A stretch of DNA of 64,000 bases, from the NCBI GenBank assembly GCA_032718565.1, contig JAVGVS010000182.1, forward strand, positions 216,910-280,909, in the 5' to 3' direction. Of this stretch, positions 1 through 10,779 are shown piece by piece. The first letter of the stretch is position 1. The number at the start of each line of letters is the position of its first letter. The DNA comes from Distichodus sexfasciatus. Its lineage: Eukaryota; Chordata; Actinopteri; Characiformes; Distichodontidae. The notes under the pieces were generated by a model, which searched no databases, was not told the origin of the DNA, and worked only from the letters and a program-made list of their open reading frames with translations. Both the position numbers and the translations under genes were made by a program.

Positions 1-772
1 AAAAAGCCATACCTCCGACGTGGAAACAAGGCCAAGCGACTCAAGTATGCACAAAAACATAGGAACTGGGCTGCAGAAAAATGGCAGCAGGTGCTCTGGA
101 CTGATGTCAAAATTTGAAATATTTGGCTGTAGCAGAAGGCAGTTTGTTTGTCGAAGGGCTGGAGAGCGGTACAATAATGAGTGTCTGCAGGCAACAGTGA
201 AGCATGGTGGAGGTTCCTTGAACGTTTGGGGGTGTTCTCAATGTTGAGAAATACAGGCAGATACTTATCCATCATGCAATACCATCAGGGAGGTGTATGA
301 TTGGCCCCAAATTTATTCTGCAGCAGGACAACGACCCCAAACATACAGCCAAAGTCATTAAGAACTATCTTCAGCGTAAAGAAGAACAAGAAGTTCTGGA
401 AGTGATGGTATGGCCCCCACAAAGCCCTGATCTCAACATCATCGAGTGCATCTGGGATTACATGAAGAGACAGAAGGATGTGAGGAAGCCTACATCCACA
501 CAAGATCTGTGGTTAGTTCAAGATGTTTGGAACAACCTACCTAGCCGAGTTCCTTCAAAAACTGTGTGCAAGTGTACCTAGAAGAACTGATGCTGTTTTG
601 AAGGCAGAGGGTGGTCACACCAAACATTGATTTGATTTAGATTTCTCTTTTGAGCATTCACTGCATTTTGTTGATTGATGAAAATAAATGATTAACGCTT
701 CCATTTTTGAAAGCATTCTTTTTTTCAGCATTTTTTCACACCTGCCTACAACTTTTGCACAGCGCTGTGTAT
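1..772 (+). pseudogene. Tc1-like transposon relic, 3' part
   Basis: Relic of a Tc1/mariner element cut by the window edge. Frame 1 opens inside the linker before the catalytic domain (KKPYLRRGN, then WTDVK at about 1-111) and hits a stop; homology moves to another frame at 107-246 (SKFEIFG, then NVWGC), then to a third at 300-581, which carries the second catalytic aspartate in QQDNDPKHTA and the last catalytic position in SPDLNIIECIWD. At least two frameshifts make it inactive. The Tc1-type terminal sequence with ACTTTTGCACAG lies near 750-768. Known family: DD34E transposases acting by cut and paste with TA duplication. Confidence 0.85.
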
Positions 773-956
773 CCCAAATAAACATAACATTAAAAAAAAA
801 TATCTGAACAGTGCGAATGCAACAGAGAAGAATAAATGTATTAATCAAGTGCAGCGTTTGCTGACTGATGAACACAGACATAGGCAATGAACTTCATAAT
901 GGCAGGTGAGTCACAATGAGGTAGAGTTCTCAGAGAGATCGGTAAAAACAAACGTG

Positions 957-1257
957 TGTAGTTAACCATTCATTCATTATCCGAACTGCCGAATCCCAAA
1001 TGGAATCGGGGGCGGGACTGGAGCCTATCCCTGGAACTACAGGGCCAATTTAGAGTCGCCAATTAACCTATGTTGCATGCTTTTGGACTGTGGAAGGAAA
1101 CCGGAGCACCCGAAGAAAACCAACGCAAACACGGGGAGAGCAAGCAAACTCCACACAAAAAGACCCTACAGGTGACTCGGGGATCGAACCCAGGACCCTC
1201 TCGCCATGAGGCGGCAGTACTAACCCCTTTGCCACCGTGTCGCCCTGTAGTTAACCA
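957..1257 (-). mobile_element. V-SINE (DANA/HE1-like) with 12-bp target duplication
   Basis: tRNA-derived SINE in reverse orientation: the head GGGCGACACGGTGGC is at 1231-1245 (reverse complement), box-B-like GGTTCGATCC-type sequence inside, and the tail of GAAT repeats at 966-975. It is flanked by a perfect 12-bp direct repeat, TGTAGTTAACCA, at 957-968 and 1246-1257, which shows insertion by target-primed reverse transcription. It is shorter than the full copy near 60.95 kb. Confidence 0.8.
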
Positions 1258-2133
1258 GTAAAAAGTATTTATTTCCTACCATAACTGGTTCTAATATATA
1301 CACAACATGCTTCTTCTGCGTTGTTCATACTAATTAAACAGAGTTGGGTACAAACCTCTAACTTTCTAAAGTTCATACAATTGCCCCCTCTCCAGAAAGC
1401 AACCAAAGGTGGCAAAAATAGATAAAATATAAACCACTGTTTGTAAAGTGGTACGTGTTAGCTGTAATCAGAGCTGTAAACCCGAGCTTACCCTGGTGAG
1501 TCATTTGTCAGCGTTGTTCCAAACCTTGGAGCTGAGGAGTTGAAGGGCACTTGTCTAGGAGTGGGGACATCTGACACAGACCAGTCCTTCTGGTATTTTT
1601 GTGGTGATGGACTAAGAACCTAGCATGGAGCAGGGTGTATTGTTATACAGTTTAAAATATACAATCAGCTGGGGTGTTTTCTACATCTGCTAATCTGCAA
1701 ACTGTGTTACATTTGTGTTCATGCATACACGTATCTTTATATAACAATGTCGAATTGTGAGGCCATGTTTTGTAGGTCAGTAGGTGATCATTGAATATAC
1801 AACCTGACACACATTCCAAAATGTCTGAAAACCTTGGAAACAAGCGATTGACCCACATCAGATATTTACAGATCAAACACACATCAGTAAATAAACTCGA
1901 AGTCCAGCCTATAAAACAGGACAGAATTACTCAAATATTTGTTCAGCAATTTTAAAGAGCCTCCACCCCAGTGCACAAATATATTTTCAGTTTGTGTGTA
2001 GTTATATTGTTCTTTCTGCATTACAATTTGATTATTTATTTTATATCCATGTGCCATTATACCACAGGGAAATAGCAGTAACACAGCTCATGCCTGCTAG
2101 CATGCTGAAGCCCCCCTTTAATTATTCTAAATT
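1258..2133. other. Intergenic, no feature recognised
   Basis: AT-rich noncoding DNA. No convincing exon, RNA gene or repeat was seen. Confidence 0.5.
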
Positions 2134-2232
2134 TCTCTTTTTTTCATTCACTGCATTTTGTTGATTGATGAAAATAAATGATTAACACTTCCATTTTTGA
2201 AAGCATTCTTTTTTTCAGCATTTTTTCATTAG
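2134..2232 (+). mobile_element. Tc1-like 3'-end fragment
   Basis: About 95 bp nearly identical to 640-735 of the Tc1 relic at the window start (ATTTCTCTTTT, GCATTTTGTTGATTGATG, TTTTTTTCAGCATTTTTTCA). It lacks transposase sequence and the terminal ACTTTTGCACAG motif, so it is a solo fragment. Confidence 0.75.
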
Positions 2233-3265
2233 CAATTGGTGCCTACTCCATGCTATGAAAGTGTCCAGATTTTACAGCAAAAATACTCGTTAAAGACTAA
2301 ATGTTCTGAGGCAAAATACTCTCACCATTAGTGATATTGGTGGGCATAAAAGCTCTGAAACAGAGGTGATTATCTAATTCAAAATGAAATCGAAATTTGC
2401 AAAATGACGTTACCGTTAGAATGTTAATGAAAATAAGTAAAACAATGATCCAAACCGGTCATTAAGCATCACAAAGATCAGAAACAAGATATAGCACAGC
2501 ACCAGACTAGCAATGGAATACATTTTTTTTTGCATGCTCTGTATTTCTTCTTTTTTTTTAAAACTAGATAAAAGAACACAAACATTTCTTCTAACTAAGA
2601 AGAGCAAGAAAACAAATAGCGGGGTCCAATCATAAGTTGCAAAAAGCAGGAGAAAATGGTCAGCACTGGCCATCAGCAGAGTCTGTGTATGTGTGTATAA
2701 CAATAAAATAAAATGATATAATGTATATCAAGACAAAAGGAGTTAGAACATAGAAAGTATAAAATAAAGTGAAAGGTGATAAAGAAACTAACTTCTAACA
2801 GTGTTCGTATAAGAATTGGGTGGTTTTCCATAATTTCATGTCAATTATAAAAGCTCATAAAATTATGTAGTGTTTTGGCTTATGGCGAGATGCACACCAT
2901 TTCTACTTGGCCTGAAAATTTCAGTATTCAGTGACTTACGGTTCAAGTTGCACAATCTGTTTGCGCGTAAAGCATGTAATATGTTGTTGACTGAATAAAT
3001 TATAATGAAATAACTGAATCCGCAGAATAATAATTTATTGAATAAAATACAGTATTAAAATTAAAATAATAAAAAAAACAGTAAATGTGGTCATATGTTT
3101 GCAAACATCATCACAAAAACATTCTATTATGACATGGCATAATAGAGTACTTACAGCGTTACACTGTAATCGTCTAGTTATTGGCTCGCAGCTACATGTG
3201 GCATTGTGGGGCGGTAGCACCTTGGTTACATAAAAGAGGAAGAGCTAGCTAGGGTAGGCGAACCA
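2233..3265. other. Intergenic, no feature recognised
   Basis: AT-rich sequence with long A/T runs around 3000-3080. I see no gene or clear repeat. Confidence 0.45.
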
Positions 3266-3526
3266 CAGTCTGATTCGGTGTGGCGCAAATGCAGCAACAC
3301 GCGGTGACGTCACATTCGCCAGTTTGAAAATGAAACTTTTAGAATGCTACCGATATCTGATAGTGTTCTTTTTTTGGGGCACATACACCGTGAGAATGTA
3401 TGTCTCATCATACCGCACAATATTTCTACTTCTTTACACATATCTTCACGGAATACCCCGCTGGAAGATATGCGGATGTGACGTCACAGCGTGTTGTGTA
3501 CATCCGCGCTGCATTGAATCAGACTG
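3266..3526. repeat. Foldback (inverted-repeat) element with CRE palindromes
   Basis: The ends form imperfect inverted repeats of about 55 bp: CAGTCTGATTC begins at 3266 and GAATCAGACTG ends at 3526. Both arms contain AACACGC-type sequence followed by the palindrome GTGACGTCAC (near 3303 and 3479). Total length is 261 bp. No clear target-site duplication was found, so its superfamily is open. The interior has a short open frame that I regard as noise. Confidence 0.6.
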
Positions 3527-5119
3527 CATACGTGTCTGTACGTGCGAAGTAACTATGATTTCCCCATGTAAGTGGTGATTTTAATTTTATAATGAAAGAA
3601 AAAAAAAAAATCACCCTTCTACGACTTCTACGACGACGATTACAAGAAGCATACTTGGACCCCTAATTATTCATAACTGGGACCTCTGCAGATTACACAT
3701 AAACCCAAGATCGCTGTAGACTTAACGAAACTATTGGTGTTAATGAGGCAAACTCACTTTGACCATTAGATGCAGGCTGCTCTTGATGGTACCAAGAGTA
3801 CCCTTAAATCACAATGGCAGCTAAGTCTAGACACTTTGAACTTGAAAGTACTTAAGGGATGATTAGTACCTGCAAAGATGGAGGGAAGCGAGGACCGGTG
3901 CGAGCACCTAAAGTGTATCCTTTCTTACTTTCTGGTTTTCTTTGTAGGTTGTAAACAATTGTGTCCACCTGTTGGGATTAACACTTTTCATGTACTTAAA
4001 CTCATCAAGTAAACAACAAGACAGTCATATTTATACTAACAAGGCTAAGCAAATGATATTGCTATGAAAAATCTTGCTATCAAAACAGCAAACTGTCTTT
4101 CTGGCACTGATATGAGAAACCAGAAATTTATGCAACTTTTGCAAACAATTAAATTGACATCTTAAAGTCGTCTCAAAACCCTCAGAACATTCAGTCCGAG
4201 TCGGCAAGAATTATCACATGCGCAGAGCTGAACGTCTTTTATGACACAGCCCGGACTGTCTCACACGCATTATGTTTTTACGTCATTTGTACAATGGTGT
4301 AATAAATATGGTGCAATTATAAGTATAATTGTTTTGAGTCATTTACGGACTGTTGATTTATTTATCTGTCATATACTTTAATTAAGAAAGGCAAATTATA
4401 AAATTGGTGCTTAAAGTGATGTTCTATGAGTATTAAATCAGAGACTCCATCATCTGGAACCAGCTGGACCTCTTTCAGACAAGTGGACTTTAGCCGCATC
4501 CAAATTTAATATTGAACTAATTTTAACTTAATGTTGCTGAGTGGATCTTAGCAAGCGGCCCCAGCAACAACTCGGGATTCGCCGTGCAGTGTTTCAAATA
4601 TACAAATTTCAGTTTTAAAAAGTACTTCAGTGTTAACTGGTAAAAATCTTTTTCCCGAACTTACACATAGTGGATAAATATTTAAATTCTTCAAGTAACA
4701 AGTTCTCTGTAACATTGTTTAGTAGCCGAAATACCAGTAAAAACATTTACTGTCCTGTGATGACGGTTTGCTGACACAATGCAAACCGGCAGATCGAGCC
4801 AAACTATTAAAGTATTATAAAAATCATCGTATTGATGCCTTGATGTCACAAAACTGTAGCCGCCATATTGAGTACTGGGCATAATGAGTACCGAATCCGT
4901 TCCAGACTGACAGCTGGTTACCTGTAAGCTAAATTTACCTGAAAGGCATTGACTTCCATTATCGATGTTATGGATATTTCTCTTTTTGATGCCTGAGAGA
5001 TACAACAAAAAGATGGCTATTATTGGATGCGGACCGTACAGAGTCCCTCCAGGTGTTTTATATCAACTCGCATCTGCTGACACACTACCTGACTTTTCCG
5101 TCCTCAATATTTACATCTT
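3527..5119. other. Intergenic, no feature recognised
   Basis: Noncoding sequence without identifiable repeat family or exon. A poly-A run lies near 3598-3611. Confidence 0.4.
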
Positions 5120-6312
5120 CCTGGTGTGAAGGAAAGTTTAAATTATCCATCTTAGAGTGTGATCTCTTAGTAATAGGAATGTGCTCATGGTTAGGGTTTT
5201 GTTAAGGTTCACACCTTATGGATGGTCTTAGGTTCGTTTAGCAAGTTTCCTTTATCTAGTCTGGCTGGGCAGATAGCAGAAGTGCTGGTGCAATAGATAA
5301 AAAGAAGTGCCCAATAGATAAGAAGAAGTGCGCAATAGGAATGCTGACCGACTAAGGACCCTTTGTGTTATACCCTGAGATAACCTATAAATGACTGGTT
5401 GTATGACGGGGCAAATCGGACTCTCTCTCAGACACTCACAGAAGTGCATGAGACAGACTCCCCTCGGGAGATTAAATTTTGTTACAACTGGAGACTCTTG
5501 ATGTCCTGAGATAACGTATAAATGACTGGTTGTATGACGGGGCAAATCGGACTCTCTCTCAGACACTCACAGAAGTGCATGAGACAGGCTCCCCTCGGGA
5601 GATTAAATTTTGTTACAACTGGAGACTCTTGATGTTGATAGACAGATGATCTTGATACATAAAGGAACACCTAAACCTATCACCGGATGCCGAAATACTG
5701 CCCCCCTAAGACATTGTTGTGTAGATTGTTCGGGCATAATATTCCTTATAAAGAGGCAATGAGTTTCAATTTATGATTAAAACTTTTGTTTTGGTTTATT
5801 TAATGATCAAAAGGGAGGAAGTGTGAAGGAAAAATGTAATTATCCATCTTAAAGTAATTCCAAAGTGTAATCTCTTAGTAACAGCAATGTTCTCATGGTT
5901 GGGGTTTTGTTAAGGTTCACACCTTATGGACGGTCTTAGGTTAGTTTAGCAAGTTTCCTGTTTTTATAGTCTGGCTGGGCAGATAACAGAAACCAAAGAA
6001 ACGCAATAGACAAGAAGAAGTGCTGAAGCAACAGATAAGAAGGAATGCTGATGGCACTGACTAAGGACTCTTTGGTTTACACCGTGAGAAAATGTTCTTG
6101 CTGCACATCTGTACAGGATGTGTAGCAGTATAAATGACTGGTTGTATGAAGGGGCAAATCGGACTCTCTCTCAGACACTCACAGAAGTGCATGAGACAGA
6201 CTCCCCTGGCGAGATTCAATTTTGTAACAACTGGAGACTCTTGATGTGTGTCCTTATTTCTGACTTCTGAGTTTAACTACAGGTGGCTAAGAGAAAAATC
6301 CACCACAGCTGG
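5120..6312 (+). mobile_element. Internally deleted LTR retroelement (retroviral type)
   Basis: Two copies of an LTR beginning TGTGAAGGAAA (5125 and 5822) flank only about 190 bp of internal DNA. Just before the second LTR is a polypurine tract (5809-5821, AAAAGGGAGGAAG), marking it as the 3' LTR. The 3' LTR runs 5822-6307 and ends in CCACCACA. The 5' LTR stops short at 5635. Flanks CCTGG (5120-5124) and GCTGG (6308-6312) look like a degenerate 5-bp target duplication. Each LTR has TATAAAT and a downstream ATTAAA-type poly(A) signal. No gag, pol or env remains. Confidence 0.75.
5374..5635 (+). repeat. 131-bp tandem duplication inside the 5' LTR
   Basis: The segment 5374-5504 is repeated at 5505-5635 with only a couple of substitutions. 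It covers the TATA-containing part through the poly(A)-signal part of the LTR. The sister 3' LTR has a single copy. Confidence 0.9.
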
Positions 6313-6329
6313 TACACAACCCATCGTCA

Positions 6330-6383
6330 TATAAAATACAGCGGCTCAACGAGAAGAAAGTCTTTTTGCTTAAAGGAAAGGTA
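6330..6383 (+). promoter_or_regulatory. Possible TATA promoter with short first exon
   Basis: TATAAAA at 6330-6336 is followed about 50 bp later by a strong splice donor, AAAG|GTAAGT, at 6380/6381, just outside the LTR. This could be a noncoding first exon, but no partner exon is shown. The lectin gene starts 4.4 kb downstream and has its own TATA box. Confidence 0.2.
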
Positions 6384-6829
6384 AGTGGCATTTTTTTGAT
6401 CAACTGTGCTTGAACAGTAGCTACTGCTATCTAGCTGTTGTTAGCGCAGCACTTCATAGGTGGGTAAACTGAGCGATGTGAGAGTAATGTGAAGGAGGTT
6501 TGGTATTCAGTAAACAATTTTTGGAATTACAAGAGGTGGACAAACTAGCCGAGGTCCTTAGTTGTTTATACGTATCAAACGTATGCGCTGTTGTCTGTAA
6601 ACACTTTACATTTTCAGATTGTTAATAGTTTTACTTAATGTAAACTTTAAGAATAGTTACTTCCTTCATAGCCATTGATATGCACAGTTATTGATATTGA
6701 ACTGTGTTGAAATTCAGTGACATGTTGCTTCTAATTGACAGACAGGCAACAGTTAAACAGCTTATTATTAGAAGCTGTGTGTCTATAGTGTCATAGGCCT
6801 ATTTTAAAATTGTACTTCAGGGGCATATT

Positions 6830-7766
6830 CCACTTGAAAATTGCATATGCCAGTGGCATCTTTCCCATTACATGGGCATATTTACACAAACTAGTGACAT
6901 ATTATAAATTCAGCGGCATGTTTCAGTGCAAATCGGCACACGCCAGTGGCATATTTCTTACTACATCGTCATATCAAGTAGGGTGATCAGACGTTCACTT
7001 TTCTCCGGACATGGACTCTTTTTGAGACCTGGAAATTGCGTCTGGCAATTGTCCGTCCGCTTTTAGAATTGTCCGGGATGTCTAAATGTGAATTACAGGG
7101 ACGAAGCATCTATCTTCACACTTCAACACTTTTTTTTTTGACAATTTAAATCAAATTACTCTAATGGCGGCCGCGTCCCAAACCACTGGCAGCTCGCAGA
7201 TTCGGACGCCACCTGTGCGTCATCTAGGGCTGGGAGTCGCTTTCATAAAGAACCGATTCCTCGATTCAAGGTAGCTAAGAACTAAGAATCGACTCCAGTC
7301 AAGTATCTAGCAGTTCAGCAAGTAACATTACAAACTAAATTCCCATTTTACCATAAATATTGAAATGAAGATACTGTACAGTGTGATGTCTCTCTGCATG
7401 ACTATAAAATCGTGTAGAACGATATTTTTAATGATCCAGTGCTGTGTAGTTTTTAATTAGTCACGAACGTAACATGGATAAAGTAAATCAATATTGGTTA
7501 GAATATGAAAACTTATTCAATATTAAAAAGCTAATTGTTACATATACAAGAATAACATAGTAGTGAAAGGTAAACTTGTTCTAGTTCAGTACTGTTCAAG
7601 TAATATTTAAGTAGGTAAGCACATATATTAAATAAAATTAAACGCTGATCTACGTTTATATGACAAATACCCCCATACAAAAGTTATATATAATCAATTT
7701 ATCACAGTTATGCAAATATAATTATGAATACATATGTAGCATATTTAAATAAAAAGAAGTGTACAT

Positions 7767-7801
<35 letters not shown>

Positions 7802-7935
7802 TATCTCGTCACCCTAATATCGAGCCAAACGAGTTATGTATTAAAAAACCATCGTATACCAGTGGCATTTTCCAACTGAAAACGGCACACGCCAGTAGCA
7901 GCACGCAGATGCCGGTGGCAGGTAATGGCGTCACA
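6830..7935 (+). repeat. Degenerate GGCAT repeat split by a hAT insertion
   Basis: Short degenerate units around CCAGTGGCAT and GGCACACGCCAGT occur at about 6830-6975 and resume at about 7858-7930. The two halves share GGCACACGCCAGT and are separated by the 838-bp element described next. Confidence 0.5.
6979..7816. mobile_element. Nonautonomous hAT-type element, 838 bp
   Basis: Ends TAGGGTGA (6979) and TCACCCTA (to 7816) are inverted. Flanks are 8-bp duplications ATATCAAG (6971-6978) and ATATCGAG (7817-7824), 7 of 8 matching, the size expected for hAT transposons. The left end TAGGGTGATCAGACGT resembles common fish hAT-derived repeats. A (TTTA)n run lies at about 7766-7803. No transposase is present. 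Confidence 0.75.
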
Positions 7936-8380
7936 TCACAGGACAGTAAATGTTTTCACCCCTTCTGTATTGTTTTTAACCTCAGGGAAGGGAAGTTATT
8001 TCTAACTCGTAGAGTCTTTTAAGCTATTCAAAATAGATCATCTTTCGGTTTTTATGACGACACAGTCAAAACGTTTTTGTAAATATTATTTCGAAAATTC
8101 AAGCAACAGCTCCTGCTCAACACGCTGCTTAAATTGTATGCGTTGGGAAAAATGTAGGAACTGTTTATCGGAATTATTATAGGTATGTGTGAATGAGTAT
8201 GTATTTATTGTGTGTGTGTGTGTGTGGTTTTTTTTTTTTTTTTGGAGTGGTTCAGTAAATTTTGTTGTACCATTGTTGTATGTGGTGCAATAACAATAAC
8301 AGTATTCGTTCGTTCAAAAAAGAAAAAAAAGGTATTCTTCGCGCCAAGACACGTTGGCATTCACGTGACATGACTTGTTG
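7936..8380. other. Intergenic, no feature recognised
   Basis: Noncoding sequence with a (GT)n/poly-T stretch near 8210-8243. Confidence 0.4.
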
Positions 8381-8384
8381 TTCT

Positions 8385-8520
8385 GGGTCTATATAAGCTA
8401 TTTATGGAGTGAGTATATAATAGTGAAAGTCTACACCTAGGCAATAAAGCGTGAACTTTCCTGCTCACCGTGTGTTTGTCGTAGGAAGAGGGGCCCGGTT
8501 GAGTCACGCGCATAGCGGGA
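8385..8520 (+). promoter_or_regulatory. TATA and poly(A) signals close together, LTR-like
   Basis: TATATAAG at about 8389-8396 is followed by AATAAA at 8443-8448, a spacing typical of the U3/R part of an LTR. No second copy or LTR boundary was identified, so this may be a solo LTR fragment or chance. Confidence 0.25.
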
Positions 8521-9620
8521 AACTGCAGGCTCAGGCGGTCATGCGAGGCGAGAGTCGGGAACGTCTTTCGCTCCTGGCGGCTTCCGAACGCTACCTGCAG
8601 AGTTTATGGCTTAAGTAAATACATGGTATTGGGATACACTCTACGTTCTGGCAGTCAATCAATCAATCAATCGTTTGTCTTTGTTAATATTTGCACACGT
8701 AATAAACGACACTTAAGAAGTAAATGAACATCTTTAAGGTACTCAAAGAGTGTATTAATTTGGACGCAGTCGCATAGTTGTATAAAGATAACTAAAAAGT
8801 AGAGTAAAGAGGTTTCGGATTTAAAAGCGTATTATGTACATGCTATGAGAATAAACGTTTAGATATTCACCCTTTTCCCTTTATACTGAGCCGCCATGTC
8901 TTCCTGTGTATTGGTAACGATGGTAACCAGGTGAGACGCAACGACGCTCAGCTCGTGCTACATGCATGACAAAGCCAAAATAAAATCTTCTTATTCTTTG
9001 TATTATTCTTCACCATCCACATTGTTTGAACTTTAACCAGATAACCTCAGTCAACGGACAACTTTAACCTCGACAACACCCATACGAGTGTAAACACTGT
9101 TCACTAACCCTAAATTTCAACATTTCAACACTGCAAATCGGGCCGGAATACAAAGCAACAAACCAAACAAACGTGATTTTGGACGTTCCTACAAACAGAC
9201 TGAATGCAGAACATACGGTAACATTAAGATGCTCACATAGAAACATTTAATTCCTAATATATTCACATAAAATGTGTGATTTAGATTATATGCTGAGATA
9301 TGTCGTATAGTGATGGCCCTTCTTATTTGTGTGTGTGTGTGTGTGTGTGTATACGTACTGTACTTAAAGAACGAATGTGGAAAATTGCTAAATCTGCTAC
9401 AGTCCCTGTACATTCTAAACTGTACACTCTTACAAATCTCTCCACATTTAAATATCTCAAACACAAAATGTCCTCAAATACATTTTTCTTTCATAAAAAC
9501 AACCATGCAAACAACAAACATTAACCTTAAAAATGCAATGTGTTCAAAATTGTAAACCTTAATTGCTTTGACAATTTTATGTATTTATGTGGAAACTCCC
9601 TGTTGGATTATGTCTACATA
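8521..9620. other. Intergenic, no gene recognised
   Basis: Contains (CAAT)n-like TCAATCAATCAATC near 8655 and a (GT)n microsatellite at about 9328-9351. No exon was seen. Confidence 0.4.
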
Positions 9621-9621
9621 A

Positions 9622-9846
9622 CAGGGGCGCAGCCAGTCAATTTTACCAGGGTATATTGAGTCTAGCCCGGGTAGCCAAAATAATTGTAGTTATTTAGCTT
9701 ATTTCATTAACATGCTTGCATCTGGGAATGAAATGAATATTTATACTGTAACACCTTTTATATAAGGTATACAAACTGAAAAAACCCTACGCTTTGAATT
9801 TACATCCAGTTTGGCCTAAGCCCAAGTTGTCCTGGAAGCGCCCCTG
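9622..9846. mobile_element. Short hAT-type MITE, 225 bp
   Basis: Inverted ends CAGGGGCGC (9622) and GCGCCCCTG (to 9846). Flanks CTACATAA and CAACATAC agree at 6 of 8 positions, compatible with an old 8-bp duplication. No coding capacity. Confidence 0.65.
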
Positions 9847-9865
9847 CAACATACCACTAGTGCTT

Positions 9866-10430
9866 AATAAATATATGAACTTAGATATGTCTTCCATGTG
9901 ATTTGACTTCATGTATTGGACTTCCTTGTTACACCTACATGTGCCCAAGAGCAATTCTCCCTCCCTCTCTCATGCTATTAATAATACTGATACTTTTAAA
10001 AATTCTCCCCCCAAATCGGCCACCCTGCACGAGCACGGGCAAGGGAATAAACACAAAACACAAAAATTTAATTAAAAACAAAAAAACAAATGTGTCATGC
10101 CAATCCATATACTGTTTATGTATTGTAAAGTTGTCTTCTATAATCTTTAATATATGTTCAAAATTTTAATCAGAATAAAAAATAGCTTTAGAAATTTGCT
10201 TTCAAATACTTGTGATGTAAAAAAAATTCATTGTTGGTTCATGCTCAAATGACAGCCCATTGGCATGTTTCACATTATTCAGCTGGCTATTAGTATAACC
10301 TAATAATTATATATCTGAACTTAGATACGTCACAATGTCAATTTTTACGCCATGATTTCCCACCACCTGGACTTGACTTTATGTCCACTGACTTCCTTGT
10401 TGTTTCTACATGTGCCTGAAAGCAACTACC
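9866..10430 (+). repeat. Diverged direct duplication upstream of the lectin gene
   Basis: About 90-120 bp near 9866-9955 (GAACTTAGATATGTC, GACTTCCTTGTT, CTACATGTGCC) recurs at about 10310-10430 (GAACTTAGATACGTC, GACTTCCTTGTT, CTACATGTGCC) with indels. This could be an old tandem duplication of the lectin 5' flank or two copies of an unknown repeat. Confidence 0.55.
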
Positions 10431-10718
10431 TAATTGACACAATTAGTTCTAAAACTAATTTAAGTGATAAGTGATAACTGTTTTCTCACATATTTAGTAA
10501 AGAAAATGAAACCAGCAAAACACCTATTTGGCGGAAAAAAGAAACGCGCCATATCTGTACTGATACTTTGTTTATATTGACAGGGTTTCGAGGACAGGGC
10601 TAAACACGTGATCAAGTTTTTTCAGTGGGTTGAGAATTCACATTCATCGTTTGTTTTTCCAGGTTAATTTTTAAGAGGCCTTCCTGTATTGTTTCCCAGA
10701 TAAAAGCCAAGCCCTGTC

Positions 10719-10725
10719 TATAAAT
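10719..10725 (+). promoter_or_regulatory. TATA box of the lectin gene
   Basis: TATAAAT lies 55 bp upstream of the lectin start codon at 10780, placing the transcription start near 10750 and giving a short 5' leader. Confidence 0.6.
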
Positions 10726-10779
10726 TAGTGACTTGCTTTCACCTGCCCATATTGCCTTCATAACCTTGAAGATCAAGAA

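Noticed and set aside
297..581. Intact small gene at the window start
   Set aside because: It is the decayed C-terminal frame of a Tc1 transposase, with frameshifts upstream.
3324..3578. 84-codon frame in the foldback element
   Set aside because: It crosses the inverted-repeat boundary and has no similarity to a known protein.
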